DNA from: Rhodopila sp.
GTDB taxonomy: Bacteria > Pseudomonadota > Alphaproteobacteria > Acetobacterales > Acetobacteraceae
Reading direction: 5' to 3'
Length of the DNA: 33,678 nucleotides
NCBI GenBank assembly: GCA_025355085.1
Contig: JANXLQ010000314.1
Location: 1-33,678, forward strand
In this document: positions 8,560-16,258 of the stretch, one piece after another
How the letters are laid out: the number at the start of each line of letters is the position of its first letter
Numbering within the stretch: position 1 is the stretch's first letter
Program-made: the position numbers and the translations under genes
Notes under the pieces: model-generated
Told to the model about the DNA's origin: nothing
What the model saw: the letters and a program-made list of their open reading frames with translations, nothing else
Databases searched by the model: none

Positions 8560-9432
8560 TCAGAGGCACCGGCGGAGAAGTGCGGCCGTCAATGTGTTTT
8601 CCAACAGGCACGCCACGGTCATCGGTCCCACGCCGCCTGGTACCGGGGTGATGGCCCCCGCGATTCCGGCACACTCGTCGAATGCGACATCGCCAACCAG
8701 CCGGCCATCCGGAAGGCGGTTGATCCCGACATCGATCACCGTGGCGCCTGGTTGGATCCAATCGCCACGGACTATCTCCGGCCGGCCCACGGCAACAATA
8801 AGAATGTCGGCGCGGCGGCACTCCGCCGGAAGATCGCGTGTCCGCGAATGTGCGATGGTCACGGTGGCATCCGCGGCAAGCAGCAGCCTGGCCATCGGGC
8901 GGCCGACAATGGCGGACCGGCCCAGAACAACGGCGCGAGCTCCCGAGATTTCCACCCCGGTCGCTCGGAGAAGTTTCATAACGCCTAGCGGTGTACACGG
9001 AACCAGGCCAGGGCGGCCGTCCGCCAGATGGCCGACATTGGTGGGATGGAAGCCGTCCACATCCTTCGCGGCGTCGATCGCTGCGATGACCGCCTGTGAG
9101 TCGATTCCCTTTGGCAATGGCAGTTGAACCAGGATTCCATCGATCGTGTCATCGCCGTTCAGGGCCTCGATCGTGGCCAACAGGACCGCCTGCGTCGTGT
9201 CGGCGGGCAGGCGGATGGTGCGCGCGGCGATACCGGCCTCCCGCGCTGCACGGTCTTTGGTGCGCACATAGACGGTGCTGGCGGGGTTCTCCCCTACCAA
9301 CACAACGGCGAGGCCAGGCGTGAAGCCGGCGGCTGACACTTTGACGGCTATCTCGGCACGCAGCGCTGCCGCGATAGCTTTACCGTCTATAATGCGGCCG
9401 TCTATAATGGGGGCGGTCAGGGGCTTGGTCAC
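8560..9432 (-). CDS. folD: Bifunctional methylenetetrahydrofolate dehydrogenase/cyclohydrolase FolD
   Basis: 290 residues. Cytosolic enzyme that converts 5,10-methylene-THF to 10-formyl-THF via methenyl-THF, using NADP. Seen: the substrate-site signature [17 protein letters not shown] with Y55 and K59 (YxxxK), [10 protein letters not shown] at about 98-107, DVDGFHP, the Rossmann loop [11 protein letters not shown] at about 169-179, and the C-terminal [10 protein letters not shown]. The N-terminus carries a small in-frame duplication ([10 protein letters not shown]) encoded by a repeat of CCGTCTATAATG. ATG 9432 overlaps the stop of the DUF167 gene by 4 bp. The order yggT, yggU, folD is common in alphaproteobacteria, so this is a core-genome block between the two halves of the Mo-hydroxylase locus. 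Confidence 0.97.
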   Translation of the reverse strand: MTKPLTAPIIDGRIIDGKAIAAALRAEIAVKVSAAGFTPGLAVVLVGENPASTVYVRTKDRAAREAGIAARTIRLPADTTQAVLLATIEALNGDDTIDGILVQLPLPKGIDSQAVIAAIDAAKDVDGFHPTNVGHLADGRPGLVPCTPLGVMKLLRATGVEISGARAVVLGRSAIVGRPMARLLLAADATVTIAHSRTRDLPAECRRADILIVAVGRPEIVRGDWIQPGATVIDVGINRLPDGRLVGDVAFDECAGIAGAITPVPGGVGPMTVACLLENTLTAALLRRCL

Positions 9433-9731
9433 AATGTCTCCAGTATGGCGGTCAGATGTGTTGCATCGCCCGTGACGTGCAGCGTTTTGTTACGGCTGGT
9501 GTGACCGAGCGTGACGGCAACCGACGAGGTTGGAACGTGAAGCGCCTCGGCCAGCGCCGCGCAGGCTGCGCGATTTGCTCTCCCGTCTTCGGGGACTTCG
9601 CTCACGCCGATTCGCAGGCATGCGCCGTGAGCAGAACCCGCCCTGCCCTGAATGCCGGGCCGGCGCGACTTCGGTTGAACCTTCACGGAAACGCTGACAC
9701 CATCGCTCATTGCCCGCCAAAACACAGTCAT
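9429..9731 (-). CDS. DUF167 (YggU) family protein
   Basis: 100 residues. The family pattern is clear: [15 protein letters not shown], then [26 protein letters not shown], then [17 protein letters not shown]. It is a small conserved cytosolic protein with no established biochemical role. The start is ATG 9731; MSDGV (residue 8) is an alternative closer to the usual family N-terminus. It overlaps folD by ATGA. The gene upstream is a degraded copy of yggT, the usual partner. Confidence 0.88.
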   Translation of the reverse strand: MTVFWRAMSDGVSVSVKVQPKSRRPGIQGRAGSAHGACLRIGVSEVPEDGRANRAACAALAEALHVPTSSVAVTLGHTSRNKTLHVTGDATHLTAILETL

Positions 9732-9755
9732 GCCAGTCAGTCTTCAATGCCGTTA

Positions 9756-10115
9756 CTACGCGGGTCTGGTAAAAATGGCGGCGTTGTAAGGAAGCCGGCG
9801 AACGCCGATACTGGCGAAACTACGCAAAAAGTTCTGAAATGAACACGGCACGGATTTGGCAATGCGAGATTGAAAGTCACCAATCGAGCCCACCACGGAC
9901 TTACGCATGCCCTGCGCGACGAACAACGTGACTACGCCTGAAAGCGTCACCAGTGCGCCCAGGTACGCCACGACCGCGCGGGTGCATAGCTTCAGCAACT
10001 CATTTAACCGCCAGAATCGCGTCCCGATCATCGGGTGGACACTCCAAAATCCGAGCAGCAACCTAAAGGTGCCGGCGGCGTTGGGCAACCAGCTTCGTGG
10101 CGGTCGATCTGACAT
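9756..10115 (-). pseudogene. Degenerate YggT-family membrane protein
   Basis: Open frame of 119 codons just upstream of the DUF167 gene, exactly where yggT is expected. Read against my memory of YggT, it is collinear. SVVGSIGDFQSRI corresponds to the family stretch around SIGDFLYRITEP, and NFLRSFASIG corresponds to FLPxxGGID with the conserved prolines and glycines replaced. The second hydrophobic half is missing and ends in a premature stop at TAG/TAA. The N-terminal 35 codons have no family match. No other YggT-like frame exists nearby. Because the frame is still open, a strongly diverged but functional protein cannot be excluded. Confidence 0.5.
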
Positions 10116-10537
10116 GATCGAACCACACGCGAACCATTCTGGTGCGTCGGCCCCCGTTGACGAGGCACCCGCCGATCAAAGCGGCGCACCGCGCCACCGC
10201 TGGGAATCCTTTAGAAAATGAGGAACAGTTACGCAATGCAGTGACGATTGGCGGAGTCTGCGGCATACGAAATACAGTCTTGATGTCACTGAGTATTTTC
10301 CGAATCCAGCATTCCTATACACAGCCGGGTATCTAAACCTCAAACGATGTTAGGAACGTCACCGGATCGAAGCCAGCCCCCAACACCCGCCCCCCTGTCG
10401 CTTTCCGTTCACCCGATTGCCCTGCAAGTTACCCCGGCCAACCATGGTCCACGGATACCGTAATTGGCGGTTCAACGGATCGAACACCGGCTCCCCTCTT
10501 GCACCAACCCGCCGCATGGCTTCCATTGCGACCGATA
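10116..10537. other. Intergenic region without a gene (divergent promoter region)
   Basis: About 420 bases between the decayed yggT (minus) and the CoxE-like gene (plus). No convincing ORF, RNA or repeat was seen. It should hold the promoter of the maturation operon, and the former yggT-yggU-folD promoter probably now lies here or inside the decayed yggT. Confidence 0.4.
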
Positions 10538-11743
10538 ATGAGCGCCAACGATCCGCTGAACCAGCCGAACCCACGCCTTGCGGCCAACGTCATGCACTTC
10601 GCGCGACTGCTCCGCCGCGCCGGCCTGCCCGTTGGTCCGGCCGAGAGCATCGCCGCGCAGGACGCGCTGACCCGCATCGACCTCGCCTCCAAAACCCAGG
10701 CGCGCACGGCGTTGCGGACCGCGATGATCCACCGCCACGAACATCAGGATGTATTCGACCAGGCCTTTGCCCTGTTTTGGCGCGATCCCTCCTCGGCGGA
10801 GCAAGCAGCGGCGATGGCGCTGCTGGACGCGCAGAAAGAAAAGAAAGCCGAACGCCCTCCCCCGGCCGCGCGCCGGGTCGCGGAGGCTTTCGCATCCAAA
10901 AAAGATAAGCCGCATCGACCAAAGGACGAACCGCCGGTCACCGACATGACAATGACCGTGTCGGCACAAGAGCGGTTGCAGCAGATGGATTTCGAAGCGA
11001 TGGGCGCTGCGGAAATCGCCGAGGCCAAGCGCGAAATCCGCCGCCTGGTGTTGCCGCTGGACCTGCGCCGCACGCGTCGCCTGCGCGCCGATCAGAACGG
11101 CCCGAAAACCGACCTGCGCCGCACCATTCGCGCCAGCTTGCGCCAGGGTGGGGAAATCCTCACGATCGCGCGCAACCGCCGCATCACCCGGCCGCCTCCG
11201 CTCGTCGTACTCTGCGACATCTCCGGCTCGATGGCTCGGTATGCACAGATTTTGTTGCACTTCCTGCACGCGGTGACCAACGACCGGGACCGCGTGCACG
11301 TTTTCCTGTTCGGCACGCGCCTGTCCAACGTCACCCGCCAGTTGCGCGCCCGCGATCCGGAGGTGGCGTTCCAAATGGTCGCCCACGCGGTGCCCGACTG
11401 GTCCGGCGGCACCCGAATCGGTGAAGCCGTCGCCAGCTTTAACCACCTTTGGGCCAAGCGGGTGCTGGGTCAGGGTGCGGTCGTGCTGCTGATCACCGAC
11501 GGCCTGGACCGCGACGGTGCCCACGGTCTGGCGGAGAACATGGACCGGCTCCATCGGTCCTGCACAAGGCTGGTATGGCTCAATCCGCTGTTGCGCTGGA
11601 GCGGGTTTGAGCCGAAATCCCAGGGTATTCGCGCAATGCTGCCGCATGTGGACGAATTCCGTCCAGTGCATAACCTGGCCAGCCTGCGCAGCCTGATCGA
11701 TCTGCTATCCCGTCCTGCCCCAATGAAGGGAAGAAGTTCATGA
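10538..11743 (+). CDS. CoxE-like VWA domain protein
   Basis: 401 residues from ATG 10538; a TTG 39 bp upstream would add a poor-looking extension. CoxE proteins assist metal insertion into Mo hydroxylases, normally as partner of the MoxR-type AAA+ ATPase CoxD. Seen: a helical N-terminal half with a charged linker (about 95-140, EKKAERPPP then KKDKPHRPKDEP), then a C-terminal von Willebrand A fold. The fold's MIDAS motif is DISGS at D227, S229 and S231, with SGGTRIGEA carrying the MIDAS threonine and VVLLITDGLDRD the next acidic site. It overlaps the XdhC gene by ATGA. No AAA+ gene is present in this window, which is unusual. Confidence 0.88.
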   Translation: MSANDPLNQPNPRLAANVMHFARLLRRAGLPVGPAESIAAQDALTRIDLASKTQARTALRTAMIHRHEHQDVFDQAFALFWRDPSSAEQAAAMALLDAQKEKKAERPPPAARRVAEAFASKKDKPHRPKDEPPVTDMTMTVSAQERLQQMDFEAMGAAEIAEAKREIRRLVLPLDLRRTRRLRADQNGPKTDLRRTIRASLRQGGEILTIARNRRITRPPPLVVLCDISGSMARYAQILLHFLHAVTNDRDRVHVFLFGTRLSNVTRQLRARDPEVAFQMVAHAVPDWSGGTRIGEAVASFNHLWAKRVLGQGAVVLLITDGLDRDGAHGLAENMDRLHRSCTRLVWLNPLLRWSGFEPKSQGIRAMLPHVDEFRPVHNLASLRSLIDLLSRPAPMKGRSS

Positions 11744-12060
11744 GCATGTCAGAAGACGTCCTGTCCACCGCCGCTGCCTGGCGCGCTGCGGGGGAGCAGG
11801 TTGCCATCGCAACGGTGACGGAAACCTGGGGAAGTTCGCCCCGGCCCGCCGGCAGCCAGATGGCGGTTACCAAATCTGGCCGGATGGCCGGGTCGGTGTC
11901 CGGAGGCTGTATCGAGGGCGCCGTGGCCGACGCGGCAATGAAGACAATCGACTCCGGGACACCGCAACTGCTGGATTTCGGCGTCAGCCACGAACGGGCC
12001 TGGGAGGTTGGTTTGGCCTGCGGCGGCAAAGTGAAGGTGTTTGTCGAAAAGCTGAGTTAA
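11740..12060 (+). CDS. XdhC/CoxI family protein, N-terminal domain only
   Basis: 106 residues matching only the N-terminal XdhC_CoxI domain: VTETWGSSPRPAGSQMAV and GSVSGGCIEGAVAD are the family signatures. XdhC binds molybdopterin cofactor and promotes its sulfuration before insertion into xanthine dehydrogenase-type enzymes. The Rossmann domain that normally follows in the same chain is encoded separately at 12309. The stop is a clean TAA after VKVFVEKLS, the natural end of this domain, so it looks like a stable split rather than a recent frameshift. It is coupled to the CoxE-like gene by a 4-bp overlap. Confidence 0.9.
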   Translation: MSMSEDVLSTAAAWRAAGEQVAIATVTETWGSSPRPAGSQMAVTKSGRMAGSVSGGCIEGAVADAAMKTIDSGTPQLLDFGVSHERAWEVGLACGGKVKVFVEKLS

Positions 12061-12086
12061 CGCAAGCGCATGGCCTTCCATAACGT

Positions 12087-12128
12087 AAGGTATGGGAACT
12101 TAAGGTGCGGGAACTTACGGTGCGGGTG
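12087..12128. repeat. Short tandem repeat, 15-bp unit
   Basis: Units AAGGTATGGGAACTT (12087-12101) and AAGGTGCGGGAACTT (12102-12116), then a partial third ACGGTGCGGGTG. It lies in the 248-bp gap between the two XdhC-part genes. Confidence 0.75.
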
Positions 12129-12246
12129 GCCGAACGCTGGCGCAAAGACCGTCTTGATCTCGCCCCGTGCTGTTCTGTCTCAATCGCGCCCCTGAAGTCC
12201 CTTCTCGAAGCCGTGCGTTTGCTCAATCTCAGCCTTTGGTCAGCGG

Positions 12247-12273
12247 CGCCCTCCCCTTTCTTGGCGGAGGGCG
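12247..12273. other. Hairpin between the two XdhC-part genes
   Basis: CGCCCTCC (12247-12254) pairs perfectly with GGAGGGCG (12266-12273) around an 11-nt loop, ending 35 bp before the start of the second XdhC part. No T-tract follows, so it is more likely an RNA-processing or attenuation structure than a strong terminator. Confidence 0.35.
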
Positions 12274-12308
12274 TTATCATGTCCATCCAAGTCGCAGGAT
12301 AAACGACC

Positions 12309-13007
12309 ATGACCCCAGAAATACTCGCCGCGCTGGAACAGGCAAAACAAGAAAAGCGACCCGTCGTACTGGCCACGCGATTGCCGTCGGGTGAACAACG
12401 CCTGCTGCCCGGCCCGAACGCGCCGGCCGATCTGAACGCCGCCGCCAATCGCGCATTGGATCGGGATGAGAGTGGGACGGTCAAGCTGGGCGACACCGAC
12501 TGGTTCCTGCATGCCTACAACCCGCCGCTTCGGCTGATCGTCGTCGGGGCCGTGCATATCGCACAGGCGCTGGTGCCGTTCGCGGTTCCCTGCGGCTTCT
12601 CGGTCACCGTGGTCGATCCGCGCCGGTCGTTCGCGTCCGACGATCGCTTTCCAGACACCGTCATCTCTAACGAATGGCCGGACGAAGCCCTGGACAAGTT
12701 CGCCCCTGACAGCCGCACTGCCATCGTGACGTTGACGCACGATCCGAAGCTGGACGATCCCGCCCTGGACCGCGCATTGAAATCGCAGGCATTCTACATC
12801 GGCGCCCTCGGGTCCCGCCGCACCCATGCGGCGCGATTAAGCAGGTTGCGGGAATTAGGGCACCAGGATTCTGCATTGGCCCGCATTCGCGGCCCGGTCG
12901 GTCTCAACATCGAAGCCGTCACCGCCCCCGAAATCGCCCTGTCCATCATCGCCGAGATCGTTGCTGTCCGCCGCAACGCGTCGCTGCCGGCGAAGCCGAC
13001 CCCATGA
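12309..13007 (+). CDS. XdhC family protein, C-terminal Rossmann domain only
   Basis: 232 residues matching the XdhC C-terminal nucleotide-binding domain. Seen: LRLIVVGAVHIAQALVPFA, the dinucleotide-fold motif, where Val replaces the usual Gly of GxGHxxxAL; then VTVVDPRRSFAS, TAIVTLTHDPKLDDPAL, FYIGALGSRRTHAARL, and IRGPVGLNIEAVTAPEIALSIIAEIVA. All are standard family blocks. The first 65 residues are a short extra segment. It works with the N-terminal part at 11740 in Mo-cofactor binding and sulfuration. Its end overlaps the next gene by ATGA (13004-13007). Confidence 0.9.
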   Translation: MTPEILAALEQAKQEKRPVVLATRLPSGEQRLLPGPNAPADLNAAANRALDRDESGTVKLGDTDWFLHAYNPPLRLIVVGAVHIAQALVPFAVPCGFSVTVVDPRRSFASDDRFPDTVISNEWPDEALDKFAPDSRTAIVTLTHDPKLDDPALDRALKSQAFYIGALGSRRTHAARLSRLRELGHQDSALARIRGPVGLNIEAVTAPEIALSIIAEIVAVRRNASLPAKPTP

Positions 13008-14662
13008 AATTCGGGGCAGCGCCGCTGGATGAGGCCAAAGGTGCCATCATGGCGCACAGTCAAAAGGTCGGCGAGCGGATGATCCGCAAGGGATCGTTGC
13101 TGGACGACACCGCTATTGAGGCGTTGCGCGCGGCCGGCCGGCTAGAGGTGATCTGCGCCCGTTTGGAACCGGGCGACGTGCCGGAAGACATCGCGGCCGA
13201 TCGGTTGGCGACGCCGCTGGTTTCACCGTTGATCGCACGATCCCGAGCCGCGACGGGGCGCGTCAATCTGTCGGCCGAGGTGCCGGGACTGTTGCGGATC
13301 GACACCGCGCGCATCGACCGGATGAACACGATCGACGAGGCACTGACAATCGGCACTCTTCCCGATTATGCCGTCGTCGCGCCGAGAGATCTTGTGGCGA
13401 CCATTAAGATTATCCCCTTCTCGGTCCCCGGCAACGTTCTGTCGGTTGCCGAGGCCCTCGCCAGACAGGGGACAAGCCCGCTGGCGCTGCACCCGTTTCG
13501 GCACCTTAAGGCCGGTCTTGTCATCACCGAACTTCCGGGCCTGAAAGACAGCGTCACCGACAAGACGATCGCGATCACCGATGCCCGCATCACCGCGCTG
13601 ACCGGCACGTTGCTGCCACCCATCCGGTGTGCCCATCACGAAGAAGCGGTGGGACGCTCATTGGATCATCTGGTGGCGGCGGGTGCCGATCTGCTGCTGG
13701 TTATTGGCGCCTCGGCCGTTGTGGACCGGCGCGATGTCGGACCCGCCGGGATCGTACGTGCAGGCGGAGAGATTTTGCATTTCGGCATGCCGGTCGATCC
13801 GGGGAATCTGATCTGTCTCGGCCGGATCGGCGATAAGCCGGCGCTGGTGCTGCCCGGCTGTGCGCGCAGCCCGGCCTTGAATGGTATCGACTTCGTGTTG
13901 ACACGGTTGTTCGCCGGCGTCCCCGTCACACCGCGCGACATTATGCGGATGGGCGTCGGCGGTTTGCTGAAAGAAATGGAGACACGGCCGATGCCGCGTG
14001 AGAAAGCGCCGGCCACGCCGAGATCAGGCCCCGCCCCGCGCAGTGCGCCAGTGATCGCGGCGGTGATTTTGGGGGCCGGACGGTCTCGGCGCATGGCGCC
14101 ACACAACAAACTGCTGGTAACCGACAAGGCGGGGAAGTCGATGATCGCCCGCGTTGTCGATAACGTTTTGTCGTCGAATGCCCGGCCGATTTTGATCGTG
14201 ACCGGGCATCAGACCGAACAAGTCGAACACGCGCTCGGCGGCAGGCCGGTGCGGTATGTTCACGCGCCCGACTACGCCGAGGGTCTATCGGCCAGCCTGA
14301 AAGCCGGAATTGCGGCGGTGCCGCCTGAATGTGCCGCGGTGGTGGTGTGCCTGGGCGACATGCCGCTGGTGACCGGACGCATGATCGACCGGCTTATATC
14401 GATGTACGACCCGGCAGAGGGACGGCTGATCGTACTGCCCACGTTCCGCGGCAAGCAAGGTAACCCGATGCTGTGGGACCGGCGGTTTTTTCCGGAGATA
14501 CTCCAGATCAGCGGCGATTCCGGGGCGCGCTTCCTGGTCGGAAAACATACCGAATTCGTTTGCGAAGTAGAAATGGCCGATGACGCGGTGCTGCGTGATT
14601 TCGATACGACGGAATCGCTGGCAACCCTGCCAAAGGGTATGCGGCCGGAGGGCATGGCGTAG
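13004..14662 (+). CDS. Molybdopterin-binding / MobA-like nucleotidyltransferase fusion protein
   Basis: 552 residues, two enzymes in one chain. Residues about 1-325 are a MoeA/MoaB-like molybdopterin-binding module, with AGADLLLVIGASAVVDRRDVGP and KPALVLPGCARSPALNGID, related to the step that inserts molybdate. A Pro/Arg-rich linker (about 330-349) joins it to a MobA/MocA-like NTP transferase from residue 350. That part shows the nucleotide loop AAVILGAGRSRRMAPHNKLL, the DMP motif CLGDMPLV, and GKQGNPMLWDRRFF near the C-terminus. The layout matches proteins annotated as molybdopterin-binding/glycosyltransferase family 2. The likely job is conversion of Mo-molybdopterin to the cytosine dinucleotide form used by the hydroxylases encoded on both sides. 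It is the last gene of the maturation operon and is coupled to the XdhC part. Confidence 0.87.
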   Translation: MKFGAAPLDEAKGAIMAHSQKVGERMIRKGSLLDDTAIEALRAAGRLEVICARLEPGDVPEDIAADRLATPLVSPLIARSRAATGRVNLSAEVPGLLRIDTARIDRMNTIDEALTIGTLPDYAVVAPRDLVATIKIIPFSVPGNVLSVAEALARQGTSPLALHPFRHLKAGLVITELPGLKDSVTDKTIAITDARITALTGTLLPPIRCAHHEEAVGRSLDHLVAAGADLLLVIGASAVVDRRDVGPAGIVRAGGEILHFGMPVDPGNLICLGRIGDKPALVLPGCARSPALNGIDFVLTRLFAGVPVTPRDIMRMGVGGLLKEMETRPMPREKAPATPRSGPAPRSAPVIAAVILGAGRSRRMAPHNKLLVTDKAGKSMIARVVDNVLSSNARPILIVTGHQTEQVEHALGGRPVRYVHAPDYAEGLSASLKAGIAAVPPECAAVVVCLGDMPLVTGRMIDRLISMYDPAEGRLIVLPTFRGKQGNPMLWDRRFFPEILQISGDSGARFLVGKHTEFVCEVEMADDAVLRDFDTTESLATLPKGMRPEGMA

Positions 14663-14698
14663 CGGTATTGCCGAAACAGAGTTGGCAAGAAAAGCTCA

Positions 14699-14730
14699 CA
14701 TGGTGCGCGAGGACGCACCATCCACGTCAT
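14699..14730. repeat. REP-like dispersed repeat, copy A
   Basis: CATGGTGCG, a short loop, then CGCACCATCCACGTCAT. It shares the pattern CATGG, GC-rich palindrome, CCAYCCACGTC with copies at 17751 and 23421. Confidence 0.65.
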
Positions 14731-14733
14731 TGT

Positions 14734-14789
14734 CCTAACCCGTCGCAGTCATTGCGGGCCTTCATCCGCCATGACTGTGACGGGTTAGG
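14734..14789. terminator. Long hairpin after the maturation operon
   Basis: CCTAACCCGTCGCAGTCAT (14734-14752) pairs with ATGACTGTGACGGGTTAGG (14771-14789), 19 bp with a single G-T mismatch (G-U in RNA) and an 18-nt loop. It lies 70 bp after the stop of the fusion protein and may end that operon. It is immediately followed by CATAGGGCCGTTGGTATA (14790-14807), the same 16-bp end sequence that bounds the MITE-like element at 17723-17873. Confidence 0.5.
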
Positions 14790-14887
14790 CATAGGGCCGT
14801 TGGTATAACATGCCTCCGCGACCTCGACCGTCCGTCGATTCCGTGCGACATTTCCTGCTGGACACCACGCCCACAAGGAAATGCTGC

Positions 14888-16072
14888 ATGACGACCGGCC
14901 CGAACACTGGCCCCCTGGCCCGCTTCAAGGTTATCGACCTCACCCGCGTGCGGGCTGGCCCCACGGCTGTACGGCAACTGGCCGACTGGGGCGCCGATGT
15001 CATCAAGATCGAATCCCCCGAAGGCGACGCCGGCCTGGGTGGAGAACGCCACGGCCCCGACTTCCAGAACCTGCATCGTAACAAGCGCAGCCTGACGCTG
15101 AACCTGAAATCGCCCGACGGCGTCGCGATCATGAAACGTCTGGTCGCCAAGGCCGACGTGGTTGTGGAAAACTACCGGCCGGATGTGAAATTCCGCCTCG
15201 GCGTGGATTATGAGAGCCTGAAGGCGATCAACCCGCGCATCGTCTATGCCAGCATCTCGGGTTTCGGCCAGGATGGTCCCTATATCGACCGTCCCGGCTT
15301 CGACCAGATCGCCCAGGGCATGGGCGGCCTGATGTCGATCACCGGCGAACCCGGTCGCGGTCCGATGCGTGTCGGCATTCCGGTCGCCGATCTGACGGCG
15401 GGGATTTTCGCCGCCATGGGCATCCTGATTGCCTTGTTGGAACGCGAGCAGTCCGGTGAGGGGCAATGGGTAACAAGCTCCCTGTTGGGCGCTCAGATAT
15501 CAATGCTGGATTTCCAGGCCGCACGCTGGACCATCGGCAAGGAAGTGCCGGGCCAAGCGGGCAACAACCATCCCACCAGCATCCCCACCGGCGTATTCGC
15601 GACGGCCGACGGCTACATCAATATCGCGGCAGCGGGAGACGACATCTACCGCCGACTGTGCAAGGCACTCGGAGCAGAACATTTGTTCAGCGATCCGATG
15701 TACTCGACCGGCCGCGCGCGGTCGCAGAACCGGGATTCGCTGAATGAGGCAATCGGCGCCTTCACGGTGGCGAAAACGTCAGCGGATTGGATTGAGACAC
15801 TCAACAAGGCGGGCGTGCCGTCTGGTCCAATCTATAAAATGAATGAAGTATTCGCCGATCCACAGGTGAAGCATCTGGGCATGACTCGGGTCGTGCCGCA
15901 CCCCGTACTCGGTGACGTGGAGGTTATCGGGCAACCGATCGAACTCAGCCGCACGCCGTGGAGCATTCGCAGCGCGACACCGGAAGCGGGCGAACATACC
16001 GATGCCGTGCTGACTGAACTGGGATACAGCGCGGAAGAGATTGCTCGGTTGCATGAGGGGAAAGTGGTTTAA
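14888..16072 (+). CDS. Class III CoA transferase (CaiB/BaiF family)
   Basis: 394 residues from ATG 14888, preceded by AAGGA with 8-nt spacing. The longer frame from ATG 14810 starts inside a repeat and is rejected. It moves CoA between a thioester donor and a carboxylic acid acceptor. Seen: VIDLTRVRAGPTAVRQLADWGADVIKIE at the N-terminus, NLHRNKRSLTLNLK, ADVVVENYRPDV, and the catalytic aspartate D168 in VADLTAG, equivalent to Asp169 of formyl-CoA transferase. The C-terminal GVPSGPIYKMNEVFADPQV is typical. One oddity: the usual motif is DLSRVLAGP, and here it is DLTRVRAGP. It is followed by an SDR and a nitroreductase on the same strand, suggesting activation and oxidation of a carboxylic acid. 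The substrate is unknown. Confidence 0.93.
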   Translation: MTTGPNTGPLARFKVIDLTRVRAGPTAVRQLADWGADVIKIESPEGDAGLGGERHGPDFQNLHRNKRSLTLNLKSPDGVAIMKRLVAKADVVVENYRPDVKFRLGVDYESLKAINPRIVYASISGFGQDGPYIDRPGFDQIAQGMGGLMSITGEPGRGPMRVGIPVADLTAGIFAAMGILIALLEREQSGEGQWVTSSLLGAQISMLDFQAARWTIGKEVPGQAGNNHPTSIPTGVFATADGYINIAAAGDDIYRRLCKALGAEHLFSDPMYSTGRARSQNRDSLNEAIGAFTVAKTSADWIETLNKAGVPSGPIYKMNEVFADPQVKHLGMTRVVPHPVLGDVEVIGQPIELSRTPWSIRSATPEAGEHTDAVLTELGYSAEEIARLHEGKVV

Positions 16073-16074
16073 GC

Positions 16075-16094
16075 AGCCGGCATCGATGCCGGCT
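16075..16094. repeat. Perfect 20-bp palindrome after the CoA transferase gene
   Basis: AGCCGGCATCGATGCCGGCT is its own reverse complement and begins two bases after the stop codon. As RNA it can form a hairpin. Confidence 0.6.
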
Positions 16095-16106
16095 CTCGCG
16101 CCCAGT

Positions 16107-16137
16107 CGTCATGGCCCGGATTGTCCGGGCCATGACG
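16107..16137. terminator. Strong hairpin, REP-like copy B / possible terminator
   Basis: CGTCATGGCCCGGA, loop TTG, TCCGGGCCATGACG: a 14-bp perfect stem. The arm begins CGTCATGG like the other dispersed repeats, but the CCACGTC tail is missing. It lies between the CoA transferase and SDR genes and may separate their transcripts or lower read-through. Confidence 0.5.
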
Positions 16138-16258
16138 GAAATGAAATGGCAGCACGTCAATGTTAACGCATCGCAAGACTTAATACACCGGGGTCCGAAC
16201 GGGTCCGCACATGGCGGCACCTACAGATTCTATTCGCAATAAACAGGAGGAAACGAAC

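Noticed and set aside
10472-11671. Long minus-strand open frame (399 codons) opposite the CoxE-like gene
   Set aside because: It is the antisense shadow of a gene with a clear MIDAS motif and operon coupling; its own sequence is rich in His, Arg and Gln with no motif.
12105-12302. 65-codon frame between the two XdhC parts
   Set aside because: It starts inside a tandem repeat, runs through a hairpin and has no recognisable pattern or ribosome-binding site.
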